From positions 255,478 to 319,477 of the forward strand of contig DATMLM010000073.1 of the NCBI GenBank assembly GCA_035570055.1: 64,000 nt of DNA, read 5' to 3'. How positions within the stretch are numbered: position 1 is the stretch's first letter; every line of letters starts with the position of its first letter. A program made the position numbers and the translations under genes. The DNA comes from DASRDS01 sp035570055 (lineage in GTDB: Bacteria > Gemmatimonadota > Gemmatimonadetes > Gemmatimonadales > Gemmatimonadaceae). The notes beneath the pieces were generated by a model. The model did no database searches. It worked only from the letters and a program-made list of their open reading frames with translations, and was not told the DNA's origin. Below, one piece after another: positions 8,976-17,463 of the stretch.

Positions 8976-9012
8976 AACGGGGTCGGCCCGAATTGTGTCG
9001 GCCGACCCCGTT
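8976..9012 (-). terminator. Hairpin terminator between convergent transglycosylase genes
   Basis: A perfect 12-bp stem (AACGGGGTCGGC, 8976-8987, with GCCGACCCCGTT, 9001-9012) and a 13-nt loop. The T-rich side (reverse complement of bases upstream of 8976) lies on the minus strand, so it best terminates the 9036-9719 gene. It may also stop read-through from the plus-strand gene. Confidence 0.75.
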
Positions 9013-9035
9013 CAAGCTGTAGACGTTCATCGACG

Positions 9036-9719
9036 TTAGTCGATGACGCCTTTCCCTTTATAGCCTTTCATCACGAGATGCTCGTACCCATTCGACGGGT
9101 CGAGCCCCGCTTGGCGCGATTCGTTGACCGCCGTTTCACCGCGATTGTAGATCAGCAACGCGAGCTTCATGTTGCCGTGATTCTCACGCACCAACGCGCG
9201 GAGATACCGGAGCCCGCACCGCAAGTTCGTCTCGCGATCATACAACGCGTCGCGCGTCACGCCTGGGACGAAGAAGCGCGCCGTCGCCGGCATGACCTGC
9301 GTGAGTCCGACCGCACCCACGGGGCTCAACGCGTGATCATTGAACTCGCTCTCGACTCGCACGAGACGGAACGCGAGCTCCGGCTCGATGCCTTCGGCCA
9401 ACGCGACATCATAGATCGACGACGCAAGATCGGCCGCGACATGGTATCGGGTCGAGAACGCAAACACGGCCTGCATACGCTCGAGCTGCGCGGTGGCGAG
9501 ATCGAGCTTGCCCCGCGTCTCGTCGAGCTGATTCCTCAGATCGGACGACCCCATGACGAGCAACGGCATGGCTTCTGCCCGCGCCTCGCTCGGTCGATGG
9601 CCCTCGAACGCGACGACGGCCACACCGCACGCGAGGACGGCAATGATCCCGTTCCTCCAGCGAGCCCGACGACGTTCGATCTCTCCCCGACGCGCATACT
9701 CACTCTTGTATTGTCGCAT
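9036..9719 (-). CDS. SLT-type lytic transglycosylase
   Basis: 227 aa from the ATG of MRQYKSEY; an alternative GTG directly after the moaC stop would add 20 residues. AGGA lies about 10 bases upstream of the chosen ATG. An N-terminal membrane anchor (GIIAVLACGVAVVAF, about residues 25-40) and a short coiled-coil-like stretch (LDETRGKLDLATAQLERMQ) precede the catalytic domain: LVRVESEFNDHALSPVGAVGLTQVMPATA and LLIYNRGETAV. Periplasmic, membrane-anchored peptidoglycan lyase. Third gene in a run with holB and moaC, convergent with another transglycosylase. Confidence 0.87.
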   Translation of the reverse strand: MRQYKSEYARRGEIERRRARWRNGIIAVLACGVAVVAFEGHRPSEARAEAMPLLVMGSSDLRNQLDETRGKLDLATAQLERMQAVFAFSTRYHVAADLASSIYDVALAEGIEPELAFRLVRVESEFNDHALSPVGAVGLTQVMPATARFFVPGVTRDALYDRETNLRCGLRYLRALVRENHGNMKLALLIYNRGETAVNESRQAGLDPSNGYEHLVMKGYKGKGVID

Positions 9720-9779
9720 TGGATTTTTGTCCTGATTCAGAGAAAACGTGGGTCCAACCAGGCGCAACCGCCGTGCCAC

Positions 9780-10262
9780 TCATGAGCGGGTCCACGAACC
9801 GCCCGCGCCGCCGTGCTTTTCCTGGAGCATAACGTCCGAAATCACCAGGGTCTTATCTATGGCTTTCACCATGTCATACACGGTGATCAAGCTCACCGCG
9901 ACGGCGGTCAACGCTTCCATCTCAACTCCTGTCTTTCCGACAGTCTTGGCGATAGCCTCAGCCCGGAGACCCGGAAGCGTGTCGTCCGCAAAAAGACTGA
10001 CCTGAAGGTCCGTCAATGGCAAGGGGTGACACAGCGGTATCAATTCTGCAGTACGTTTTCCTGCCATTATACCAGCAACACGTGATACGCTGAGAACGTC
10101 GCCTTTCGCGACAGTGTTTTTTTTGATCGCTGACAGCGTATCGGCGTTCATGCGAATGGCACCTGTCGCGCGTGCGACACGAACCGTGTCGTTCTTATGT
10201 GTAACATCGACCATGCGTGCGGAGCCATCCGCGTCGATGTGATTCAGATCACGTTCGTTCAT
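9780..10262 (-). CDS. moaC: Cyclic pyranopterin monophosphate synthase accessory protein MoaC
   Basis: 160 aa, full length for the family. Recognised by MVDVTHKNDTVRVARA, KKNTVAKGDVLSVSRVAGIMAGKRTAELIPLCHPLPLT and KTGVEMEALTAVAVSLITVYDMVKAIDK. It catalyses the rearrangement of 3',8-cyclo-GTP to cyclic pyranopterin monophosphate in molybdenum cofactor synthesis. It overlaps the upstream holB stop by 4 bp (ATGA), so the two are coupled. No other moa gene is in the window. Confidence 0.96.
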   Translation of the reverse strand: MNERDLNHIDADGSARMVDVTHKNDTVRVARATGAIRMNADTLSAIKKNTVAKGDVLSVSRVAGIMAGKRTAELIPLCHPLPLTDLQVSLFADDTLPGLRAEAIAKTVGKTGVEMEALTAVAVSLITVYDMVKAIDKTLVISDVMLQEKHGGAGGSWTRS

Positions 10263-11170
10263 GGCCGCAGCCCCATCAGTACTACGGCCGTGATCAGCTG
10301 AGGATTCACGTTGTTCTCGAGCATGTCTTTCGCTTGCTCGACACGCGTGACACCCTCGACCGCACGGCGCGCACTCTCGTTGTCACCACGCGCGATCGCA
10401 TCACGTGCTCGTGCATGCAGCCCAACCGTCAGCGCATCGAGTCGCTCAGCGAATGCACCACGCGCGCCAGCCGCACCTTGGCGCAACGCGACGCGATACA
10501 AGTCCTGCCCCTGCGCATCGAGCAACGCGCTCGCATCCGCCGCGCGATGCATGGGAAGCGCGCCGTCCGGCGCCACGCGAATCATCACGACGCGCGAGCG
10601 TATCGTTGGCAGCAATGCGTCCGGCCTGCTCGTAGTCAAAATGATCGTCGTGTCAGCCGGCGGTTCTTCGAGCGCCTTGAGAAAGGCATTCGCGGCCGCC
10701 TCGGCGCCCTCTTGCGGCACCATGCGCTCCGCATCGCCGATCACAATCACTTTGCGTGAGCCGATCGCTGGTCGCATCGCCATCCGAGCGAGCAGCGCGC
10801 GAACCGTCGAGACGTAGATCGCGTCGGACCCGGATGGAGGCCCATAGACCCAACCCGCGTCGCGCCGCTCCGCGATCGCCGATGACAGATCCTCCCACAC
10901 GGTGTCGGCCGACGCATCACTGTCTTTGAGCCGGGGTCGCGGAAAGACCCAGGTGAGATCGGGATGCCTGAGCGACGCGGCCCAGGCGCAGGCCTGGCAC
11001 GTGCCGCACGGCTTGCCGGCCGGGGCCGTACACAGGAGGCGTTGTCCGAGCCACAACGCGAGACGTTGCTTGCCGATGCCGCTGGGACCAACGAACGCCA
11101 TCGCCGACGGCAGTCGTCCCGCGTCCGCGCTGGCCGCGAGGCGCTCCTTCAAAGTATCAACGGCAGGCAT
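10259..11170 (-). CDS. holB: DNA polymerase III subunit delta'
   Basis: 303 aa. AAA+ clamp-loader protein: Walker A-like GPSGIGKQRLALWLGQ, zinc-finger cysteines in LLCTAPAGKPCGTCQAC, KVIVIGDAERM and AANAFLKALEEPPADTTIILTT (sensor region), consistent with HolB. It binds delta/tau to load the beta sliding clamp. Head of a holB-moaC-transglycosylase run, divergent from the membrane protein gene at 11217 across a 46-bp gap. Confidence 0.92.
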   Translation of the reverse strand: MPAVDTLKERLAASADAGRLPSAMAFVGPSGIGKQRLALWLGQRLLCTAPAGKPCGTCQACAWAASLRHPDLTWVFPRPRLKDSDASADTVWEDLSSAIAERRDAGWVYGPPSGSDAIYVSTVRALLARMAMRPAIGSRKVIVIGDAERMVPQEGAEAAANAFLKALEEPPADTTIILTTSRPDALLPTIRSRVVMIRVAPDGALPMHRAADASALLDAQGQDLYRVALRQGAAGARGAFAERLDALTVGLHARARDAIARGDNESARRAVEGVTRVEQAKDMLENNVNPQLITAVVLMGLRP

Positions 11171-11216
11171 AGGCTGAATATATGGCGCACCCTCATTCGC
11201 CAGTTAACTTGCTCAT

Positions 11217-11837
11217 GTGCCGCCGCTTCGCACTGTCCAACCACCACCGTCGTCGCCGCCCCCACCGGCGCTGCATCTTCGCGCGCTCGATAACCTGCAG
11301 TTCATTCGCGACACGATGGAACGCGCGGGCTCGTTCACGGCCATTTCCGGACTCGGGATGATCGTGATCGGCGTCGTGGCGTTCGTTGTTGCGGACATTG
11401 CCGCTCACAGCGCCACCCCTCGTGGCTGGCTCATGTCGTGGATCGTCGCGGCGGCGATCAGCGCCGCGGTGTCGGCGTTCGCGATCGCGCGCAAAGCACG
11501 CGGGGCCCACACGCCAGTCTTCAATGGCCCGGGCCGCAAACTCGCGCTCAGCTTCACACCGACGATGTTTGTCGGCGCGCTCCTGACCGTCGTGCTCTAC
11601 CGCGCCGGCCTCGTGAGCGCACTCCCGGCACTGTGGCTGCTGGTATACGGTTCCGCGGTGATGACTGGTGGCACCTATTCGGTTCGCATCGTCCCGGTGA
11701 TGGGACTCTGTTTCGTTGCACTTGGTGTTGTTGCACTGATCGCGCCGGCGACCTGGGGCGACTGGTTACTCGCGGGCGGCTTCGGCGGCCTGCACCTGGC
11801 GTTCGGGACGGCGATCGCATGGAGGCATGGTGGCTAA
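11217..11837 (+). CDS. Multi-pass membrane protein of unknown function
   Basis: 206 aa from GTG. A proline-rich N-terminus (PPPSSPPPP) is followed by a cytosolic helix with FIRDTMERAGSFTAISG, then about five or six hydrophobic segments (GMIVIGVVAFVVADIAA, WIVAAAISAAVSAFAI, MFVGALLTVVLY, LWLLVYGSAVMTGG, MGLCFVALGVVALI, WLLAGGFGGLHLAFG). Its end overlaps the start of a winged-helix regulator by 11 bp. This membrane protein plus regulator pairing suggests the regulator controls the unit; function unknown. Confidence 0.75.
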   Translation: MPPLRTVQPPPSSPPPPALHLRALDNLQFIRDTMERAGSFTAISGLGMIVIGVVAFVVADIAAHSATPRGWLMSWIVAAAISAAVSAFAIARKARGAHTPVFNGPGRKLALSFTPTMFVGALLTVVLYRAGLVSALPALWLLVYGSAVMTGGTYSVRIVPVMGLCFVALGVVALIAPATWGDWLLAGGFGGLHLAFGTAIAWRHGG

Positions 11838-12219
11838 AGGCAATGGTTCGGCAGTGCCGAAGGACATCGAGGCTGCATCGCCACGCGGTGAGCGCCGGGT
11901 CGGCGCGCGGGCCGCGGCACGGGCCTCCTCGTCGCTCGATCGCATCATCCACGAGCGACTCCGACTCGGCATCGTGAGCGCGCTCGCTGTCAATCAAGTG
12001 TTGAGCTTCAACGAGTTGAAGCAGCTCATGCAGGCGACCGACGGCAACTTGAGCGTCCACGCCCGCAAGCTCGAGGAAGCCGGCTACATCAGCTGCGAAA
12101 AAACGTTCAGCGGGCGGCTGCCCCACACGGAGTATCGTCTGACGGCGTCCGGTCGTCGGGCACTGGAGCGCTACCTCGACCACATGGAAGCGCTCATTCG
12201 CGCGACCCGCGAAAAGTGA
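11827..12219 (+). CDS. Winged-helix transcriptional regulator
   Basis: 130 aa. A basic, low-complexity N-terminus precedes a winged helix (residues about 40-115): RIIHERLRLGIVSALAVNQVLSFNELKQLMQATDGNLSVHARKLEEAGYI and a wing FSGRLPHTEYRLTASGRRAL. This is the small DUF-type winged-helix regulator family usually found next to a membrane protein, as here. No ligand or metal site is evident. Confidence 0.85.
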   Translation: MVAKGNGSAVPKDIEAASPRGERRVGARAAARASSSLDRIIHERLRLGIVSALAVNQVLSFNELKQLMQATDGNLSVHARKLEEAGYISCEKTFSGRLPHTEYRLTASGRRALERYLDHMEALIRATREK

Positions 12220-12268
12220 GACGAACCTTTTATATCGACTCGGCAATTTTTTTTGGGGTATAGGCTTC

Positions 12269-13006
12269 ATGGCACAAAGTGCTTCGCCCGCGGGAATGCA
12301 TGTGGCGATCATTATGGACGGCAACGGACGGTGGGCGCGCGCCCGTGGGCGGCCACGGGCCGCCGGCCATGTCGCCGGCGTCGAGACGGTGCGCAAGATC
12401 ACGGAGCACGCGTCGACGCTCGGCGTCGGCACTTTGACCCTCTATGCCTTCTCGGCCGACAACTGGCGCCGGCCGGCACCGGAAGTCCGCGCGCTGATGC
12501 GTCTCTTTCGGCGCGCCCTGCGGTCCGAGATGGAGCGCTGCCTCGCCAATGGCGTCCGCATGTCGATCATTGGCCGGCGCGACCGGTTGAGCCCGCAACT
12601 GCTGGAGACGATCGAGCATGCCGAGTCCGCGACCGCCCACGGCCGCACGCTGTGGCTCCGCATCGCGATCGACTACTCCTCGCGCGATGCGATCGTGCGC
12701 GCGGCCGCCCGCTATGCGGCGCTTCACCCGGGCGGGGCTCCCTCGATGCCCGGCAACGCGGAGTTCGCGGCCCTTCTCTCGGAAGTTCACCACTCGGCCC
12801 CGGTGCCAGACGTCGACTTGCTCATCCGCACCGGTGGTGAGCAACGGCTCTCGGATTTCCTCCTGTGGGAGTGCTCGTACGCCGAGCTCTATTTCACGCC
12901 GCGCATGTGGCCCGAATTCGATACAGGTGAGTTCTCGCACGCGGTGAACGAGTTCCGGCGACGTGAGCGGCGGTTCGGCGGCCTCGTGGAGGCAGCCGCC
13001 GGTTGA
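12269..13006 (+). CDS. uppS: Isoprenyl transferase (undecaprenyl diphosphate synthase)
   Basis: 245 aa, normal length. Motifs of cis-prenyltransferases: HVAIIMDGNGRWARARGRPRAAGHVAG (catalytic Asp and diphosphate-binding region), TLYAFSADNWRRP, RIAIDYSSRDAI and LLIRTGGEQRLSDFLLWECSYAELYF. Produces the C55 lipid carrier for peptidoglycan synthesis at the cytosolic membrane face. The preceding 49 bp carry an 8-base T run and no clear Shine-Dalgarno. Its stop overlaps the next gene's TTG by 4 bp. Confidence 0.95.
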   Translation: MAQSASPAGMHVAIIMDGNGRWARARGRPRAAGHVAGVETVRKITEHASTLGVGTLTLYAFSADNWRRPAPEVRALMRLFRRALRSEMERCLANGVRMSIIGRRDRLSPQLLETIEHAESATAHGRTLWLRIAIDYSSRDAIVRAAARYAALHPGGAPSMPGNAEFAALLSEVHHSAPVPDVDLLIRTGGEQRLSDFLLWECSYAELYFTPRMWPEFDTGEFSHAVNEFRRRERRFGGLVEAAAG

Positions 13007-13941
13007 TCGGATTCCTGCTCGCCCTTCAGATGCGCGGCGCCAGCGTCGCGCATGATGGCACGGTCTGGGCGAGCAGCCAGCACGGGGTTGTCATCCACTC
13101 GACGGACCGCGGTGCGACGTGGCAGACCGATACTATCACCGCGGCCCGCACATTCGACCTGCGCGGCATAGCCGCCGTCGATCGTCTCACCGCGCATGCA
13201 ATGGTCGCCGGGGCAGACACCGGTCGGATCTTCGTCACCACCGACGGTGGTCGTTCATGGCGGCTCGAGTACGACGACACCCGCAAGGGCGTCTTCTTCG
13301 ACGCCATCGCGCTCTGGAGCCCGCGGGATCTTATCGTCCTCGGCGACCCGATAGGTGACGCATTTACAGTTCTCGTCAGCCGTGACGCCGGCGCGCATTG
13401 GACCGCCGTCCATCCACCGCCCGCGCTCCCTGGCGAAGCGGCCTTTGCGGCGAGCAACACGTGTCTCGCGACCGGCGCGAGCGGGGAGGCGTGGTTCGTG
13501 ACCGGTGGGAGTCACACATTCGCACGAGCGTTTCATACGCTCGATTATGGCGTGCACTGGTCAGTGACCAACTTGCCACTTGTGGCGGGCAACGCGAGCT
13601 CAGGCGCGTTCTCGATCGCCTTCAATAAGAGTCATGGCGTTATCGTAGGGGGCGACTACGCCGTTCCGGACTCGTCGCGCCCGAACATCGCCCTGACCAC
13701 AGACGGTGGCGAGACGTGGGCGCTCGGTCCTGGACCAGGCGCTGTACCATATCTCTCCGCCGTTGCACCACTTCGAGCCGGCTGGATCGCCACCGGCACG
13801 CGCGGAACCTGGATCTCCCGCGATGACGGCAAGAGTTGGACTCGGGCCGACACGACCGCCGAGAACGCGGTCGCGGTTACGCCAACACAGGCTATTCTGC
13901 TCGGGGCGAAAGTGCAGCGAATTGGAGATCCAACGCGTTGA
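13003..13941 (+). CDS. Ycf48/BNR-repeat beta-propeller protein
   Basis: 312 aa if started at the TTG overlapping the uppS stop (GGAGG lies about 10 bases upstream); the ATG at 13030 is the alternative. Repeated STDRGATWQTD, TTDGGRSWRLEY, SRDAGAHWTAVH, TTDGGETWALG and SRDDGKSWTRAD are Asp-box/BNR motifs spaced along a beta-propeller like Ycf48 or sialidase-like proteins. No enzyme residues are evident. Probably exported with a short hydrophobic N-terminus (IGFLLALQMRGASVA). Role unknown; coupled to uppS. Confidence 0.75.
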   Translation: MIGFLLALQMRGASVAHDGTVWASSQHGVVIHSTDRGATWQTDTITAARTFDLRGIAAVDRLTAHAMVAGADTGRIFVTTDGGRSWRLEYDDTRKGVFFDAIALWSPRDLIVLGDPIGDAFTVLVSRDAGAHWTAVHPPPALPGEAAFAASNTCLATGASGEAWFVTGGSHTFARAFHTLDYGVHWSVTNLPLVAGNASSGAFSIAFNKSHGVIVGGDYAVPDSSRPNIALTTDGGETWALGPGPGAVPYLSAVAPLRAGWIATGTRGTWISRDDGKSWTRADTTAENAVAVTPTQAILLGAKVQRIGDPTR

Positions 13942-13967
13942 GAGAGGGGACTGTACAAACCTCTACC

Positions 13968-14456
13968 ATGCGAAAAGCAGCCAATTCCAATATCACGCTG
14001 CGACTGATCGGAGGCGCGCCGGCAACACGCGCGCTACGCCTGCTGCGCTCTCTCGAGAAGCGGCCTGCCGATGCAGCCAGCCGACCCGTCGTGATCGCGC
14101 TGGTGCTCCCGACGAACGAGGGAGACGTCGCCGAGTCGATGACGACCGACGTTGGGCGAACCGTCCGTTTCGGCGACGTCACCGTCGACCTCGCCGCCCG
14201 CGCGGTCACGCGGAGCGGCGAGTCGGTGACGCTCACCCCGCGCCAGTTCGACCTGCTGGCCGCCCTCGTGCGGTCAGGTGGCCGGGCGATGTCGCGCCGG
14301 GAGCTCATCGACGTCGCGTGGCCGGACGCGAACGGCAGCGGCGCCCGAACGATCGACACGCACATCTGGCATCTGCGGCACCGGCTCGAGCTCGATGCCG
14401 CGGCGCCGCGGCACATCATGACCGTGAAAAAGATGGGGTACCGCTTTCAGGTCTGA
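13968..14456 (+). CDS. OmpR/PhoB-type winged-helix DNA-binding protein without a receiver domain
   Basis: 162 aa from the ATG of MRKAANSN. The C-terminal about 95 residues are a trans_reg_C domain: VRFGDVTVDLAARAVTRSGESVTLTPRQFDLLAALVRSGGRAMSRRELIDVAW and RTIDTHIWHLRHRL with the terminal KKMGYRF. The N-terminal about 65 residues are too short for a response-regulator receiver and show no phospho-Asp motif. Either an orphan regulator or a derivative that lost its receiver. The 3' end overlaps the convergent Spy-like gene by 10 bp. Confidence 0.8.
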   Translation: MRKAANSNITLRLIGGAPATRALRLLRSLEKRPADAASRPVVIALVLPTNEGDVAESMTTDVGRTVRFGDVTVDLAARAVTRSGESVTLTPRQFDLLAALVRSGGRAMSRRELIDVAWPDANGSGARTIDTHIWHLRHRLELDAAAPRHIMTVKKMGYRFQV

Positions 14457-14863
14457 TCGCGGCTCCGGCTCATCGCCCGGAGCCGTTCCCGCTGGGGCGG
14501 CGTGAGAATGCTGTCGATGGCCGCCCGGGTGCCGAGCATCAGTGCCCGGACGCGCGGTTGATACTCGTTGCGCAGCGAGTCGTACGCGGTCATCTGCCGC
14601 GCAATGATCGAGTCGATTTTGACTTGCTGCGCCGACGAGAGATCGAGCTCGCGTGCGAGCCGCCGCGCGGTCCCGCTGCCCGTCCCATCCGTGATCACAT
14701 CCGCGCCGTAGTAGCGATATAAGACCAAGCGGTCGATGGCCACGCCGACCGCGACGCCGGCGCACCCGACCAGCAGCAGCACGAGGCCAAACGCGACCTC
14801 GCGGCTCAGGTGGCGCTTTCGCGCGCGGGTGCGGAGCTCTCCGACGACGCCGGCGCTCGCCAT
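14447..14863 (-). CDS. Membrane-anchored Spy/CpxP-like protein
   Basis: 138 aa from the ATG overlapping the anti-sigma stop by one base (TGATG). One membrane segment (EVAFGLVLLLVGCAGVAVGVAIDRL) then a helical periplasmic part, ARELDLSSAQQVKIDSIIARQMTAYDSLRNEYQPRVRALMLGTRAAIDSILTPPQRERL, with the LTPPQ motif seen in Spy/CpxP heavy-metal-resistance type proteins. Last gene of an ECF sigma operon; likely an envelope-stress chaperone or sensor by analogy. Confidence 0.7.
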   Translation of the reverse strand: MASAGVVGELRTRARKRHLSREVAFGLVLLLVGCAGVAVGVAIDRLVLYRYYGADVITDGTGSGTARRLARELDLSSAQQVKIDSIIARQMTAYDSLRNEYQPRVRALMLGTRAAIDSILTPPQRERLRAMSRSRDQT

Positions 14864-15195
14864 CACTGATCCGTGCTGACAGCCGCCGCGATCACCCACT
14901 CTCCGTCGCGCGGCCCTACCGCGGCTACTTCGAATGCCTGCGCCGACGCTTCATCGCCACTGATGGCGCCGAGCAGCGTCGCTGTGGGTCGAGTCGGAAT
15001 CAGCGCAATCGCCAGAGCGGCCGCCACGCCCGCCGCAACTCCCGCTGTCACCGCCACCCGCGTCCATCGCGCGGCCCGAAACGTCCACTCGGCCTTTTGG
15101 CTGATCCGTGTCGCGAGAGCGTCCAAGTCGACGCCCGGTGTGGGAGTCGGGGCAACGCATCGCCACAGGGCGCGGAGCCGATCGTTGCTTCTCAT
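14863..15195 (-). CDS. Putative anti-sigma factor, single-pass membrane protein
   Basis: 110 aa from the ATG in a 4-bp ATGA overlap with the ECF sigma stop. The N-terminus (about 45 residues, RLRALWRCVAPTPTPGVDLDALATRISQKAEW) would be cytosolic; TRVAVTAGVAAGVAAALAIALIP is one membrane helix; a short periplasmic tail follows. No HxxxCxxC zinc motif, so not a ZAS-type anti-sigma. The assignment rests on position directly after the sigma factor and topology. Confidence 0.6.
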   Translation of the reverse strand: MRSNDRLRALWRCVAPTPTPGVDLDALATRISQKAEWTFRAARWTRVAVTAGVAAGVAAALAIALIPTRPTATLLGAISGDEASAQAFEVAAVGPRDGEWVIAAAVSTDQ

Positions 15196-15776
15196 CGGCT
15201 CACCAATGGCGCAAGGACCCGCCGCAGTGTCCGCCACGCATCATGCACGTGCCACCGCACGGTCGCGTCGGAGATCGCGAGCGCGTCAGCCACCTCGCCG
15301 CGCGTGAATCCATCGAGCTCGATCAATTCGATCACGATGCGCTGGCGTGGTGGCAGCGCGTCGAGCGCCGACCGAAATCGCGCGCGCACCTCGGCGCGCT
15401 CGACCGCGAGGTCGGTCCGCTCGGCACCCATGACGTCGTCGGGCAACGCCTCCGTTCTCCGCAGCGCTCTCGCTTTCCGCGCGTTGAGTCCGCGATTGAT
15501 CAGGACCCGGTACATCCATGGCCCGAACGGCCGGCCGAGCTCGAAGGTGTCGATCTGGCGCAGCAGGATCATGAACGTCTCCTGCACGAGATCCTCGGCG
15601 TCTTCCCGGTGGCTGAGCAACCGGAACGCGACGGTGAACGCTCTCCGGATGTAGCGCCGGACGAGGACGTCGAAGGCCGCCGAGTCGCCCCCTTGGACGC
15701 GCTCAACGAGGGCGGACTCCTCGGCGACGAGTGCCGCCGAGAGCGCGACCTCAGTACGGACGCGTGCCGGCTCCAC
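15192..15776 (-). CDS. ECF-family RNA polymerase sigma factor
   Basis: 194 aa. Sigma2 domain with AFDVLVRRYIRRAFTVAFRLLSHREDAEDLVQETFM and sigma4 with ALDALPPRQRIVIELIELDGFTRGEVADALAISDATVRWHVHDAWRTLRRVL. The GTG start at 15776 lies inside the 3' end of the upstream Spy-like gene (26-bp overlap). Followed by an anti-sigma-like membrane protein and a Spy-like protein in overlapping frames, so the whole set probably responds to envelope stress. Confidence 0.92.
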   Translation of the reverse strand: MEPARVRTEVALSAALVAEESALVERVQGGDSAAFDVLVRRYIRRAFTVAFRLLSHREDAEDLVQETFMILLRQIDTFELGRPFGPWMYRVLINRGLNARKARALRRTEALPDDVMGAERTDLAVERAEVRARFRSALDALPPRQRIVIELIELDGFTRGEVADALAISDATVRWHVHDAWRTLRRVLAPLVSR

Positions 15777-16287
15777 TCGCGGCCCCTGGCGGTCCCCCGC
15801 GCTCGTTGACCAGCGGTCGCCCCGGCATCCGCGACTCGAACGCGAGCTGATCTTGCAGATTCTTCAGCTTCTTTTGCTGATCAGGATTCAACACCGCGAT
15901 GGCTTGCTCGCGCGCCGTCCGTCCGGCGTCGTGCACCTCGCCGAGCAACCGGGCCGTTGCGCGCCGCGACGCGAGCAGATTGTCACGTTGCTCAGCGGTC
16001 ATCGGCACGGGCGGCACGCCGGGCGAGTTCGGCGCCCGGGGCGGTGGGGCCGCCGATCGCAAATCGTCCAGCGAGTCCTTGAGTGGGCGCACGTGCATAC
16101 TGAGCTGCGCGCCGATGCTCTGGAGCGACGTCACCTGCGAGTCGGCCAGCTTGAGCTCCGACCGGTGCAAGATGATGAACGGAGTCGGGTTCTCCGGATC
16201 CATCGGCTGCTTCAGCGCCGTGGTGTCGGGCGCTTGCGCCCTCACGGCACTGGCCAACAGAACGAGTCCGAACGCTACACGCAGCAT
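15751..16287 (-). CDS. Secreted Spy/CpxP-like helical protein
   Basis: 178 aa. Signal peptide MLRVAFGLVLLASAVRAQA, then FIILHRSELKLADSQVTSLQSIGAQLSMHVRPLKDSLDDLRSA and MTAEQRDNLLASRRATARLLGEVHDAGRTAREQAIAVLNPDQQKKLKNLQDQ, the helix-rich LTxxQ-like pattern of periplasmic Spy/CpxP relatives. It is the first gene of the ECF sigma operon and its end overlaps the sigma gene, so it may be both target and sensor of the sigma pathway. The C-terminus is Gly/Pro-rich. Confidence 0.72.
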   Translation of the reverse strand: MLRVAFGLVLLASAVRAQAPDTTALKQPMDPENPTPFIILHRSELKLADSQVTSLQSIGAQLSMHVRPLKDSLDDLRSAAPPPRAPNSPGVPPVPMTAEQRDNLLASRRATARLLGEVHDAGRTAREQAIAVLNPDQQKKLKNLQDQLAFESRMPGRPLVNERGGPPGAASGAGTRPY

Positions 16288-16299
16288 GACATCTCCAGT

Positions 16300-17463
16300 T
16301 TACACTGCCCGGCCGCCAGCCGTTGGGTCGCCAACACCGAGACGGGCCAGCGCTTCCATCACTCGCCGGATGGCCTCTTCAGTAGTATCGCCGACTGCCG
16401 TCAAATGTCCCATCTTCCGCGCCGGTCGCGCCTCTTTTTTTCCGTACAAGTGCAGGCGCGTCCCAGGCACGGCCAGCGCCGCCGCGAAATCGGGAGGGGC
16501 CGACCCATGCCAGGCGTCGCCCAGAATGTTCGCGATCGCGGCGGGTGTCACGATGGCGGTGTCGCCGAGCGGCAGGTCACACACGGCGCGCACGAGTTGC
16601 TCGAACTGGCTCGTGACGCACGCCTCGATCGTGTGGTGAAAGCTGTTGTGCGGCCGCGGAGCCAACTCGTTCACGAGGAGCCGCCCGTCAGCCGCGATAA
16701 ACATCTCCACGGCGAGCAATCCGACAACTTTGAGCGCCTCCGCCAACTCTACGGCCAGGTCCGTTGCTCGCTCAGCCATGCCTGGATCTAGGCGTGCGGG
16801 GATCGCTGACCACGCGAGCTGCCCGGCCTCGTGGACATTGATGGCGGGCGAGTACACGGCTGTCTCCCGATTGGGTCGTCTCGCAACCAGGACCGAGATC
16901 TCGGCGGCCAGGTCCACAGCCTGCTCGACGACACACCGTGTTGCCTTGAGAGCTGCCCATGCCTCGGCGCACTCGTCGGGAGTCCTCACCCGAACCTGCC
17001 CACGCCCATCGTACCCGCCGGTGGCGGCTTTCACGTACGACACGCCGAACCGCTCGACAGCCTGCCGGCACTCGGCGACCGACGACACCGTGGTGTAAGC
17101 GCCGACCGGTGCCCCGTGGCCGACGAGCCACTCTTTCTGCCGCGCCCGATCGCCGACGATCTCCAGGACTTTTGCCCCAGGCCGCACGGGCGCGAACTCG
17201 CTCGCGGCCACGAGGCCGGCCGGCGCTATACGCTCGATCTCGAGAGTGACAACGTCGGCCATTTCGGCCAGCCGCGTAGCGGCCGCCACGTCGTCGAACC
17301 GCGCCGTGATGCACTGGCTCGCCAGCGCCCCCGCCGGCGGATGCGGGTCGGGGTCCAACACGACGATGTCGTATCCCATTGCGCGGGCGGCGAGCGCGGT
17401 CATGCGCCCGAGCTGCCCGCCGCCGAGCAACCCGATCGTCGCACCTGGGAGAATTGGGGTCAC
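16300..17463 (-). CDS. purK: N5-carboxyaminoimidazole ribonucleotide synthase
   Basis: 387 aa from the GTG in a GTGA overlap with purE; the longer frame only extends through purE. PurK/ATP-grasp hallmarks: TIGLLGGGQLGRMTALAARAMGYDIVVLDPDPHPPAG, YVKAATGGYDGRGQVRV, LLAVEMFIAADGRLLVNELAPRPHNSFHHTIEAC. ATP-dependent carboxylation of AIR with bicarbonate in purine synthesis. C-terminal AGGRAV tail ends just before the ECF operon. Confidence 0.95.
   Translation of the reverse strand: MTPILPGATIGLLGGGQLGRMTALAARAMGYDIVVLDPDPHPPAGALASQCITARFDDVAAATRLAEMADVVTLEIERIAPAGLVAASEFAPVRPGAKVLEIVGDRARQKEWLVGHGAPVGAYTTVSSVAECRQAVERFGVSYVKAATGGYDGRGQVRVRTPDECAEAWAALKATRCVVEQAVDLAAEISVLVARRPNRETAVYSPAINVHEAGQLAWSAIPARLDPGMAERATDLAVELAEALKVVGLLAVEMFIAADGRLLVNELAPRPHNSFHHTIEACVTSQFEQLVRAVCDLPLGDTAIVTPAAIANILGDAWHGSAPPDFAAALAVPGTRLHLYGKKEARPARKMGHLTAVGDTTEEAIRRVMEALARLGVGDPTAGGRAV

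Noticed and set aside
9720..9779. GTG start directly after the moaC stop for the transglycosylase
   Set aside because: Possible, but the extra 20 residues look non-coding and AGGA precedes the later ATG.
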